64,000 bases of DNA from the NCBI GenBank assembly GCA_019638515.1, contig JAHBTS010000001.1, positions 682,001 to 746,000 on the forward strand. The letters are read 5' to 3'. The translations under genes were made by a program, and so were the position numbers. Below are positions 1 through 7,555 of this stretch, piece by piece; position 1 is the stretch's first letter, and the number at the start of each line of letters is the position of its first letter. A model generated the notes under the pieces. It searched no databases. It had not been told where the DNA came from and worked only from the letters and a program-made list of their open reading frames with translations. This DNA comes from Chitinophagales bacterium (GTDB lineage Bacteria; Bacteroidota; Bacteroidia; Chitinophagales; LD1).

Positions 1-88
1 CTTGAATGCCTACTTTGTTTTCTTCAGACGATTTTATGGCAATATAAATCGTTGCTCGTAAAGCGTATTCGGTGGATTTTGAAAACAT
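1..88 (-). CDS. Rrf2-family transcriptional regulator, N-terminal fragment
   Basis: Only the first 29 codons lie in the window; the gene runs off the left edge. Translated from the ATG at 88, the protein begins MFSKSTEYALRA and continues to ...EENKVGIQ. The S-x-x-x-E-Y-A-L-R opening of the winged helix-turn-helix is typical of the Rrf2/BadM family, which includes NsrR, IscR and RsrR. Family members sense NO, iron-sulfur status or redox state, usually through a cluster bound by C-terminal cysteines, which cannot be seen here. The start is 34 bp after the SCO gene stop on the same strand, so it is probably the last gene of the nitrite reductase operon and may regulate it. Family assignment is fairly firm from the N-terminus; the NO-sensing role is inferred from context. 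Confidence 0.75.
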   Translation of the reverse strand, partial: MFSKSTEYALRATIYIAIKSSEENKVGIQ

Positions 89-122
89 GCAGTTGCGGTT
101 ACAATTTCTATGTGCTACTAAT

Positions 123-698
123 TCAATTTGTTTTTGCAATACTATTTACCTGTTTGGCAACTTTTTCGGTATTGATGTTGGTACCTTCTTCTTGGCTTAC
201 CAATTCGCCCTCGGAGTTAAACACACTAATAATGTTGGAGTGCGAAAAATCTATGGGCGATATTTTTTTGTATTTCATAGAAAGTACATTGGCAAATTCT
301 TTAGTGGCAACATCGTTGCCGCGTAGAAATATCCAGTGTGCAGCATCCATTTTATTGGATTGTGCAAACTCTTTGAGGTGTTCGGGTGTATCGGTTTCGG
401 GGTCTATAGAAACCAGCACAAGCGATACTTTATTTAAGTTGCTTGGGTCTATTTGTTTTTCTATTTGTTTCATATCGGCAATTAGTAATGGACATGCAGC
501 TTTGCAGCTTGTGTATATCATTACTACCACCAATGTTTTGCCTCTGAGTTTATTCAATTTTAGTGTGTCGCCATATTGGTTTTGCCAGTTAGATTGAAGG
601 TGGAAAATTGAATCGGATGGCAATGCTTTCTGGGGCGTAGTGCGGTTGCACGAAAACAGCAAACTGATGCTGATGATTATGAGAAGTAACTGTTTCAT
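123..698 (-). CDS. SCO1/SenC-family copper chaperone lipoprotein
   Basis: This 191-residue protein has a thioredoxin-like SCO domain. The N-terminus is hydrophobic and ends in a lipobox with Cys17, so it should be a periplasm-facing lipoprotein. The copper-binding Cys-x3-Cys-Pro motif is at Cys65, Cys69 and Pro70, and the third ligand, His153, sits in D-F-S-H-S-N. SCO proteins deliver copper to, or reduce, the copper centres of cytochrome oxidases and other cuproenzymes. Lying two genes downstream of NirK on the same strand, it may help load the nitrite reductase. I chose the ATG at 698 because it places the signal peptide at the N-terminus and leaves a 5-bp gap to the preceding gene; an upstream start at 728 would overlap that gene. 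Confidence 0.9.
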   Translation of the reverse strand: MKQLLLIIISISLLFSCNRTTPQKALPSDSIFHLQSNWQNQYGDTLKLNKLRGKTLVVVMIYTSCKAACPLLIADMKQIEKQIDPSNLNKVSLVLVSIDPETDTPEHLKEFAQSNKMDAAHWIFLRGNDVATKEFANVLSMKYKKISPIDFSHSNIISVFNSEGELVSQEEGTNINTEKVAKQVNSIAKTN

Positions 699-703
699 AA
701 TAC

Positions 704-1531
704 CTAGTTTGAAATATTTTTGGCACATCTAAAACCTAAACTGCTGATGGTGTAATTGGCTTTGAGGTTACTGCGCAGGCTAAAGCGCATAAATGCTGCA
801 TAGTTCATTACATCGGTAGCGCTGGTGGCACTGCCGGCACACACTAAGTTTTTATTGCCGAAGTCTCCGGAGCGCGAATCGTTTGTAATAAGTACGGAGT
901 TAAAATCATCTGTCCATTCCCAAACTAAATCAAATACATTGTAGATCCCCCAGTAGTTTGGAGGCGATTGTTTTATTGCGTTGTACTGACGATTTTTTAT
1001 GAGGTATAAATTTACGATGGCATCGGAGTACGATTTTTTTTGCCGTGCATTTATTGATGTTTGGTCTGCCATAGCAATAAATTCCCATTCGTCTAAGGTG
1101 GGCAAGCGTTTGCCTACGGCAGTTGCGTATGCTTTAGCTGCAAACCACGATACGTATGTAACGGGTGCATCGGGTAAGGCATTTTTGGGAAGTAAGGTAT
1201 CGGACTGCCAATCGCGCAGGTAGGCGGTATCGGCAAAGAGTTGTTTTGCTTGTGAGCGTTGCCATTGCGGATTTGCTTTTACAAAGAGTAAAAATTCTGC
1301 GTTGGTAACGGGTGTTTCATCTATTAAAAACGGTTCAACTTTTACTAAGCTGCTATCGGTACCATAGAATGGCTGATAGTTGCCGCCATCTACTTTCACC
1401 ATTTTTGTATGGCTTGTAATAGGAGTTAGCGAAGTGCTTTTTTCAGCAGTAGAAGCTGCCTCCTGCTTTTGGCAGGAGGAGCTTACCAAACAAAAGAACA
1501 AAATATTTGTAATTAGATGAACCGTTTTCAT
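704..1531 (-). CDS. SUMF1/FGE-fold lipoprotein, probably not a formylglycine-generating enzyme
   Basis: This 275-residue protein has a lipoprotein signal (LVSSSC, Cys20) followed by a SUMF1 (formylglycine-generating enzyme-like) domain at about 44-270. Family landmarks are P-V-T-N near 74-77, the segment A-K-A-Y...G-K-R-L-P-T-L-D-E-W-E (132-150), the W-E-W-T-D-D stretch (204-209) and the closing L-G-F-R-C-A (265-270). The two copper-binding catalytic cysteines of true FGE, in the Y-C-x-R-Y-R-C region, appear replaced in Y-A-A-F-M-R-F-S-L-R-S (244-254), so FGE chemistry is unlikely. It lies 18 bp after nirK and 5 bp before the SCO gene, which points to an accessory role beside the reductase. 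The fold is clear; the function is unknown. Confidence 0.82.
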   Translation of the reverse strand: MKTVHLITNILFFCLVSSSCQKQEAASTAEKSTSLTPITSHTKMVKVDGGNYQPFYGTDSSLVKVEPFLIDETPVTNAEFLLFVKANPQWQRSQAKQLFADTAYLRDWQSDTLLPKNALPDAPVTYVSWFAAKAYATAVGKRLPTLDEWEFIAMADQTSINARQKKSYSDAIVNLYLIKNRQYNAIKQSPPNYWGIYNVFDLVWEWTDDFNSVLITNDSRSGDFGNKNLVCAGSATSATDVMNYAAFMRFSLRSNLKANYTISSLGFRCAKNISN

Positions 1532-1549
1532 GGATGTGTTATGCTTGGG

Positions 1550-2596
1550 TTACATGGCTCCTTTTTTGTAAACCTTAGGGTTTTCTGCTCCGGTTACTTT
1601 TAGTTTGCCAATGGCACCTTTGTTGAAAGCTCGTGAAATAGAGTGATCTACCAATACGTATTCGCCCGGCACTTCTACTTTAAATTCCACAATGGCGGAT
1701 CCACCTGCAGGAATAACGGTAGTTTGGATATTGTGCGATACGGTGCTTCCTCCTTCTAGATATACATTGTCGAATATTTCACCAATTACATGGAAAGAAG
1801 AAATAAGGTTGGGACCTCCGTTTCCTATAAATAGGCGAACAGTTTCACCTACTTTAGCTTCCAACATATTTTTACCAAGCAATGAGCCTTTTTTACCGTT
1901 GAACAATACATAATCCGGAATTTCTGTATTGCCTTTGTCGTTATCGAATTCAAGCACACCATTGGCACGGGCTTTTGTATAAAATTCGCCTTGCATGATA
2001 TAGTATTCTCTATCTACTTTTTTAAGTCCTCCGGCAGGTTCTACCAAAATAAGACCATACATACCATTGGCAATGTGCATAGGTACAGGAGGTGCTGCAC
2101 AGTGGTACACATATAATCCCGGATTAAGGGCTTTAAAGGTAAAAACGGCTTCTTTGCCCGGCACTGCCGAAGTTGGCTCTGCTCCACCTCCGGGGCCGGT
2201 TACTGCGTGTAAATCAATATTGTGAGGCAAGATACTGTTGGCATCATTTTTTAAGTGAAGCTCTACTTCATCGCCTTCGCGCACACGGATAAAACTTCCG
2301 GGTACGGTGTGGTTAAATGTCCAAAAGGTATATTTTTTGCCATCGGCAATTTCACCTTCGGTTTCAGTTGTTTCCAAATTTACAATCCACTTTTTGGGGC
2401 CTCTGTTTCCAACCGGAGCAGGTACATTGGGCGCTCCTGTAACTTCAGCAACTTCCGGTGTTCCTTCTGCCACCATATCAATGGCTGCCGGACCCGCAGT
2501 GCCAGATTGGGCTGTATTGGAGTTTGAATTGCTTTGGCAAGAACTTAGGGCAATTGCTATGAGCAGCCCCGACATTAATAATACTTTGGTTTGCAT
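1550..2596 (-). CDS. nirK: Copper-containing nitrite reductase (NirK), lipoprotein form
   Basis: NirK reduces nitrite to nitric oxide in denitrification. The 348-residue protein has a lipobox (LSSC, Cys20), a low-complexity linker to about residue 65, and two cupredoxin domains. All expected ligands are visible: type 1 copper His125, Cys166, His174 and Met179; type 2 copper His130, His165 and His318. The catalytic Asp128 (H-N-I-D-L-H) and a His at 269 matching the active-site histidine are also present. The full ligand set separates it from laccase-like oxidases. The lipid anchor suggests attachment to a membrane facing the periplasm. It sits between an outer-membrane porin gene (29 bp) and a SUMF1 lipoprotein gene (18 bp) in one minus-strand operon. 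No nitrate, NO or N2O reductase is in the window. Confidence 0.93.
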   Translation of the reverse strand: MQTKVLLMSGLLIAIALSSCQSNSNSNTAQSGTAGPAAIDMVAEGTPEVAEVTGAPNVPAPVGNRGPKKWIVNLETTETEGEIADGKKYTFWTFNHTVPGSFIRVREGDEVELHLKNDANSILPHNIDLHAVTGPGGGAEPTSAVPGKEAVFTFKALNPGLYVYHCAAPPVPMHIANGMYGLILVEPAGGLKKVDREYYIMQGEFYTKARANGVLEFDNDKGNTEIPDYVLFNGKKGSLLGKNMLEAKVGETVRLFIGNGGPNLISSFHVIGEIFDNVYLEGGSTVSHNIQTTVIPAGGSAIVEFKVEVPGEYVLVDHSISRAFNKGAIGKLKVTGAENPKVYKKGAM

Positions 2597-2625
2597 AACA
2601 TACTTTTTTTTGGTTACGAATTAAA

Positions 2626-3987
2626 TTAGAATTTCATGTTTAAAAAGTTGGCATTTACATTTATGCTTAACCAAACCCAATGCTGCAAAGGGTTTGATGG
2701 TGTTACGTTTTTTAGAAAGTTGGTGGAAGGTGTAGCCACATACATGGAATAGCCTCCAATTAGTTTTACAAATTTGTGAATGTTGTAAGCGCAGTCTAAA
2801 TCTATTTCTTGTCCTAAATTTGATGCTAATGTTTTGCCAGCATCTTCTAGTTTATTGGGCGATGTAAATTGGTGGAAGGCCAATGCCAGCGATACTTTTT
2901 TACTTGGATGGTAGTTTGTTTTAAAATAGGCATCTACTAAACCCGAATTTTTATGTGCATTGCCTGCATAGTAATAATCCATAGAGCCATAAAACTTGTG
3001 GTTGGTGCCAAAGAAAGGCACAAATGCTTTATTGATGCTTGAATTTCCGGTGCCAACATCGTTGCCGCTCACTAGGTCGCCACCAATTCCTATATTCCAT
3101 TGTTTCCCTATTTTTCTGTTTAAGTTGATAGCTGCTAAGTATGCGCTGGTATTTTTTCCTTGCAGATTTTTGCCCATTTGGTAGTAGCCTGATGCTGTAA
3201 ATTGCCAATGTGCTCCGGTGTAGAAATAGTTAAGCCCCAATACTTGTGTGAAGTATGTTTTTGCAGAGTCGGCTGCATCTTTTGCATCTTGAAAACCTAA
3301 GTTGGTAACCAATGCACTAATGGCATGTTGTGTATGAACATTGTATCTTCCCCACGCGGTTTGCATCCACTTGTAAGGAGCCGCATCTATTGGCGAAAAC
3401 AGGTTGCCCGATACGTTACTGAGGTTGTTGCCATAAATGGCTTTGTAGTTTTGATTGTATGCGGCATACACGCGGAGTGCGCCTTGGGGTTTTTCAAACT
3501 GAAAAGACACTGCATCGTGTGCTCTTGCACCTTGCGCCCAGTCTAGTTCTCCAAAGAATCGTTCATCGTCTAGCGAGATTACTTGGCGACCAACAGTAAA
3601 GGATGCAGCAGAACCTGCATAGAGTTTAAACCATGCTTCAAATAATGCTAAACTATTTTTAGTTACAGTGCCTTGCGTTAGATTTTCTTGCCCCCAAATG
3701 GTTACGCTTTGCGGTGTAATTTGTAGCGATAGCAGTTGCTTATATTGGTAGTTAAATGATAGCCTGGTGCGCTGGCTTATGAGTGCTGCAATCTTTTGAT
3801 TTGCAGGCATTGGTTGAAAATTGCCGTACCTTATCTCTGCGCGAGGTCTTACTTGTGCCGCAAAGGTAACTTGGTGCTGTTTTGTTGGCAAAGTTTGCAC
3901 AGAATCGCTTTGTGCTGCGATATTTTGTTGGAGGCAAAATATCAAAAACAGCAGTACTGTACTTTTGATATTTAGATGCGTATTCAT
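2626..3987 (-). CDS. Alginate-export-type outer-membrane porin
   Basis: This 453-residue protein has a cleavable signal peptide (hydrophobic 8-24, A-A-Q near 25) and then alternating polar/aromatic beta-strand segments characteristic of outer-membrane barrels. The start of the mature domain (T-F-A-A-Q-V-R-P-R-A-E-I-R) and the F-T-V-G-R-Q...D-D-E-R-F segment resemble the alginate export (AlgE-like) barrel family, which Bacteroidota also use for other anionic substrates. The C-terminus ends in aromatic Phe, as barrel proteins often do. It is the first gene of the nirK operon, directly downstream of the palindromic operator candidate at 4038-4055, so it may admit nitrite or another anion. The barrel assignment is good; the substrate is inference from the neighbours. 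Confidence 0.8.
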   Translation of the reverse strand: MNTHLNIKSTVLLFLIFCLQQNIAAQSDSVQTLPTKQHQVTFAAQVRPRAEIRYGNFQPMPANQKIAALISQRTRLSFNYQYKQLLSLQITPQSVTIWGQENLTQGTVTKNSLALFEAWFKLYAGSAASFTVGRQVISLDDERFFGELDWAQGARAHDAVSFQFEKPQGALRVYAAYNQNYKAIYGNNLSNVSGNLFSPIDAAPYKWMQTAWGRYNVHTQHAISALVTNLGFQDAKDAADSAKTYFTQVLGLNYFYTGAHWQFTASGYYQMGKNLQGKNTSAYLAAINLNRKIGKQWNIGIGGDLVSGNDVGTGNSSINKAFVPFFGTNHKFYGSMDYYYAGNAHKNSGLVDAYFKTNYHPSKKVSLALAFHQFTSPNKLEDAGKTLASNLGQEIDLDCAYNIHKFVKLIGGYSMYVATPSTNFLKNVTPSNPLQHWVWLSINVNANFLNMKF

Positions 3988-4037
3988 AAAGAAATACTAT
4001 CAAGAATGTGTACTGCAAGAGTAGATGTTAATGAAAT

Positions 4038-4055
4038 AAGGACAAATTTATCCTT
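4038..4055. promoter_or_regulatory. 18-bp near-perfect palindrome overlapping a -7 element upstream of the nirK operon
   Basis: The site reads AAGGACAAATTTATCCTT. The two 9-bp halves are complementary except for one pair (positions 6 and 13). On the minus strand, 4050-4043 reads TAAATTTG, an exact match to the Bacteroidota -7 consensus TAnnTTTG, and lies about 55 bp upstream of the porin start. A regulator bound here would block or position RNA polymerase. No clear TTG is present at the usual -33 spacing, which would fit an activator-dependent promoter. The Rrf2 protein at the end of the cluster is a candidate ligand; that link is inference. Confidence 0.55.
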
Positions 4056-4122
4056 GATTATTTTGCACTTATTAACAGTTGGGTTGTAAGCGTAAAGTAT
4101 ATTGAAATATTGTTTAATATAT

Positions 4123-6243
4123 TTAGTGCAATACCATAAATTTTGAAAGCAAACCTGCGGAACTGCTTTTTAAAAAATACAGGCCATTGGCAAGTGTTTC
4201 TGTTGCAATGGGTATGGTGTTTAAGCCAGCGGCAACCGTTGTGTTGAGCTGAAGGATTTGCTTGCCGGCAACATCCACAATTGTCCATTGTTCTTGCTGT
4301 GGCTGTGTTGCCCAATAAGTAAGCTGTAGTAGTTGGTTAGTTGGATTGGGTGCCATGTTTACAATGTAAGCGTTGGGTGTATTTTCAACATGATTTACCA
4401 CCACATTTTGCGAAACAATACAGCCACTTTCATTTTGTACATACACCACATAGTTTCCAACTTGCAAAATGGTGAAAATATTGAGCAGTTGCCAGGTGCT
4501 TCCATCTAGCGAATAGCGTAAGCTATCGCCACCTCCATTGGCAGTTACTACAATATTTCCGGTGCCATTAATAGGCGGCACAATTGAAACATTGCTGATA
4601 AAGAGCGTGTCGGGTTCTTGCATAATAACTACACTTTCGCTAGTGCAGTTATTGGCATCTGTAATAGAAATGCGGTAGAGTCCGGGTTTTAAATCTGTGC
4701 GGTATCGTGCAGTATCGCCATCGCTCCACTCTACCGAAAAACTGTTGCTGTTTTGTAAAGCAATACTAATCGCTCCATTGTTTTCACCTTTGCAACGAAT
4801 GGGAATAATTTGTGTTGATGGTGCTGCATTACAATTGTTACAATCAAAATTATGAGTATTGAGTATTGCCTGATACAAGTTTAAACGTCCATCGGAAGTA
4901 GATTTATTGCGGAATGGAGCAGATTGTGTAACGGCATTAAGCATCCAATCTTTTATGTAAAGCGATAAAGAGTCGGGTGCTGCTAAATATTGGTTGATAA
5001 AAGCAGGGCAAGCCTCTGCATACATTGCAGCTATGGTTCCTGCAACATGCGGGCAGGCAAGCGATGTGCCCGATTGCGAACCATAGTTGTTTCCAACAAA
5101 AGTTGAAATAATACTGGTAGCCGGAGCTGCCACATCTATATTATTTAAACCATATCCTCCATAGCGATATTCGCTGGCAGAAAATCCATTTACACTAATA
5201 AGCCATTTGCTTGGGCAGGTGGTTGGAATATCGCCTTGGGCATCTACATCCAAAGCCTGATTGGTAGTTGCGGCTGCATTCAGTATTCCTAATTTGCCCA
5301 TTGTATCGTATAAGGCGCACCAAATGGGAAAGTTGATAGGATTACCTTTATCTACTCCGAAAGAAGAATTTCCTGCTACCACAAAAGCACCTTTAATACC
5401 GTTTGTTTGATTCCAAAGTTTACGCATTTCAATTACATAATCGTAGCCTTTTATTACAACCGATTCTTGTGTAGAAGATGCGCCAACCGGTAGAATTTTT
5501 ACACCGCTTACCACTCCCGATACTCCAATAGTGTTGTTGGTATAAGCGCCAATTACACCCGAAATTCCGGTAGAGTGATTGCTGCCTCCGCTGCCAACCA
5601 CATCGCCTGTATTGTTGTATGCATTCCAGCCGTTGTAATCGTCTATAAATCCATTACCATCATCGTCTATTCCATTGTTGGGAATTTCGTTTCTGTTTAC
5701 AAAAAAGTTAAGGTCTTGTTGAGTAAGATCAAAGTATTCATCAAATACGGCTACTACTAAAGTATCGCCTGTTTTAGTAAGTGGCGAAGTGTTTATTTCC
5801 CATGCTTTGGTTGCATTTATGTCGGTACCGGGTTTGCCATTTAGCTGCCCTGTGTTGAGCATATTCCATTGCTGGGTAAAATATGGATCGTTGGGAATAA
5901 AACTTCTGCGGGTTACATCGTGGTTGTATTGTGCGGCTATTACTTGCTTGCTCTGTGCTATGGCTGCTAATTCTTCTGTACTAAAATGTCCGATTTTTTT
6001 TTCGAGAAGAAAAATTTTCATGCTGCCAGAGAGTGTTTCTTTCAATACAATGTCTGAAGTGTTTTGCAAGAAGTCTTCAATAGTAGTATTGGGTTTTAAT
6101 TGAAGAATACATTGGTTGGTAATGGCGTATTCGTTGTTTTGTGCGGTGGTGGAAAGCGTGAAGGATGCAAAGAGCAATACAAGATAGATTGCCTTGCTGC
6201 CCAACTGCTTAAGTAAATAGCGTGTTGCTAGAATGCTTGCCAT
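4123..6243 (-). CDS. Secreted S8 (subtilisin-family) serine protease with T9SS C-terminal sorting domain
   Basis: This 706-residue protein is a secreted endopeptidase. A signal peptide (about 1-34, ending T-T-A-Q) is followed by a propeptide-like region to about 115 and an S8 catalytic domain (about 120-455). The triad is Asp168 (V-F-D-E-Y-F), His223 (S-N-H-S-T-G) and Ser394 (G-T-S-L-A-C-P-H). The motifs depart slightly from the usual D-T/S-G and H-G-T-H but keep the catalytic residues. The Asp-rich segment 190-202 is common in Bacteroidota subtilases. The last ~75 residues (M-A-P-N-P-T-N...G-L-Y-F-L-K) match a type A T9SS sorting domain, so export through the type IX system and surface release are expected. 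It lies 24 bp downstream of hflX, whose transcript may extend into it. Confidence 0.9.
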   Translation of the reverse strand: MASILATRYLLKQLGSKAIYLVLLFASFTLSTTAQNNEYAITNQCILQLKPNTTIEDFLQNTSDIVLKETLSGSMKIFLLEKKIGHFSTEELAAIAQSKQVIAAQYNHDVTRRSFIPNDPYFTQQWNMLNTGQLNGKPGTDINATKAWEINTSPLTKTGDTLVVAVFDEYFDLTQQDLNFFVNRNEIPNNGIDDDGNGFIDDYNGWNAYNNTGDVVGSGGSNHSTGISGVIGAYTNNTIGVSGVVSGVKILPVGASSTQESVVIKGYDYVIEMRKLWNQTNGIKGAFVVAGNSSFGVDKGNPINFPIWCALYDTMGKLGILNAAATTNQALDVDAQGDIPTTCPSKWLISVNGFSASEYRYGGYGLNNIDVAAPATSIISTFVGNNYGSQSGTSLACPHVAGTIAAMYAEACPAFINQYLAAPDSLSLYIKDWMLNAVTQSAPFRNKSTSDGRLNLYQAILNTHNFDCNNCNAAPSTQIIPIRCKGENNGAISIALQNSNSFSVEWSDGDTARYRTDLKPGLYRISITDANNCTSESVVIMQEPDTLFISNVSIVPPINGTGNIVVTANGGGDSLRYSLDGSTWQLLNIFTILQVGNYVVYVQNESGCIVSQNVVVNHVENTPNAYIVNMAPNPTNQLLQLTYWATQPQQEQWTIVDVAGKQILQLNTTVAAGLNTIPIATETLANGLYFLKSSSAGLLSKFMVLH

Positions 6244-6267
6244 TGCTCAATATTTAATAGTTTAGTA

Positions 6268-7473
6268 CTAAAAGTATTCGGTCCAGTAGCCGGCTTTGTA
6301 CGGATAGCGTTCCAAATACAGTTCTTTTACTTTTCTGAAAATTTTTTCGCGCAGTTCGGCTGTGTTGCGGTTAGAGGTGGCGCTCACAAAGATGGCATTG
6401 TCGTTTGTTTTTGCCATCCAGCTTTGCTCTAATTCTTGCAACAAACTTTTCTTTATGTCTTGCGGTAAAAATTCATCGAACTGTTTTTGTTCGTATAAAT
6501 CCATTTTATTGAAGACAATAATGGTGGGTTTATCGTTGGCTTTCAATTCTTCTAAAATACCGTTTACCACATTTATTTGGTCTTGAAAAGCTTGGTGCGA
6601 AATATCTACCACATGCAGTAGAATATCGGCTTCGAGGGTTTCGTCTAAAGTGCTTTTAAAACTTTCTACCAAGTGGTGCGGTAGTTTTCTAATAAAACCA
6701 ACGGTGTCGCTCAGCAAAAAAGGTACGGTGTTAAAAACTACTTTTCTAACGGTGGTATCTAAGGTTGCAAAGAGTTTGTTTTCGGCAAATACTTGCTCTT
6801 TTGCAAGTAAATTCATTAGGGTGCTTTTGCCCACATTGGTGTAGCCCACCAGTGCCACGCGAATCATTTCGCTGCGGTGTTTTCTGCGGGTTTCATTTTG
6901 TTTGTCTATTTCTTTGAGTTGCTTTTTTAAGAGTGCAATTCTAGTTTGTGCAATCCTGCGGTCGGTTTCAATTTCTTTTTCTCCGGCACCTTTCATGCCA
7001 ATACCGCCTTTTACGCGGTCGAGGTGCGACCATAATCCTTTTAAGCGAGGTAGCATGTATTGCAGTTGTGCTAATTCTACTTGTGTTTTGGCTTGCAGGG
7101 TTCTGGCACGTTGGGCAAAAATATCGAGTATAAGCATGCTTCGGTCAAGCACTTTGCATTTGGTGGCTTTTTCGATATTGCGCAATTGTGAAGGCGAAAC
7201 TTCATCGTCTATAAGTATTAAATCAATACCGTTTTCTTTTGCATAATTGGCTACTTCTTCCATTTTGCCTTTACCGAGGTAAGTTGCCACATCGGGGTGT
7301 GGTAGTTTTTGCCAAAAGCGCTTAACCGTAATGGCTCCTGCTGTTTCTGCCAAGAACTCCAATTCATCTAAATATTCTTTAGTAGTTTCTTCGTCTTGTT
7401 CTTTACTTACCAGGCCTATGAGTACAGCTTTTTCCTGCTCTTTAATGGTATTATCTATCTGAAATGTTCCCAT
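6268..7473 (-). CDS. hflX: Ribosome-associated GTPase HflX
   Basis: HflX binds the 50S subunit and splits stalled or hibernating ribosomes, especially under stress. The 401-residue protein has the HflX N-terminal domain (about 15-195) with the glycine-rich K-G-G-I-G-M-K-G-A-G-E-K-E linker (155-167). The GTPase domain follows: G1 G-Y-T-N-V-G-K-S (210-217), G3 D-T-V-G-F (256-260) and G4 N-K-M-D (322-325). The length is normal for the family. The ATG at 7473 is preceded by 82 bp of non-coding sequence, so it probably has its own promoter; I could not place a convincing one. Confidence 0.95.
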   Translation of the reverse strand: MGTFQIDNTIKEQEKAVLIGLVSKEQDEETTKEYLDELEFLAETAGAITVKRFWQKLPHPDVATYLGKGKMEEVANYAKENGIDLILIDDEVSPSQLRNIEKATKCKVLDRSMLILDIFAQRARTLQAKTQVELAQLQYMLPRLKGLWSHLDRVKGGIGMKGAGEKEIETDRRIAQTRIALLKKQLKEIDKQNETRRKHRSEMIRVALVGYTNVGKSTLMNLLAKEQVFAENKLFATLDTTVRKVVFNTVPFLLSDTVGFIRKLPHHLVESFKSTLDETLEADILLHVVDISHQAFQDQINVVNGILEELKANDKPTIIVFNKMDLYEQKQFDEFLPQDIKKSLLQELEQSWMAKTNDNAIFVSATSNRNTAELREKIFRKVKELYLERYPYKAGYWTEYF

Positions 7474-7555
7474 GCGTTACAAAGGCGAATGTACGAAAGT
7501 TCGGTGGTTGGGCACAGTAGTGTTTTGTGGAGTAAAACTTACGGTGGTGCTTGTT

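Noticed and set aside
52-597. Plus-strand open frame of 181 codons over the SCO gene
   Set aside because: It lies antisense to a gene with clear SCO motifs and has no recognisable domain.
7474-7555. Possible promoter for hflX (CGCCTTTG near the start)
   Set aside because: It lacks the TA of the -7 consensus and a TTG at proper spacing.
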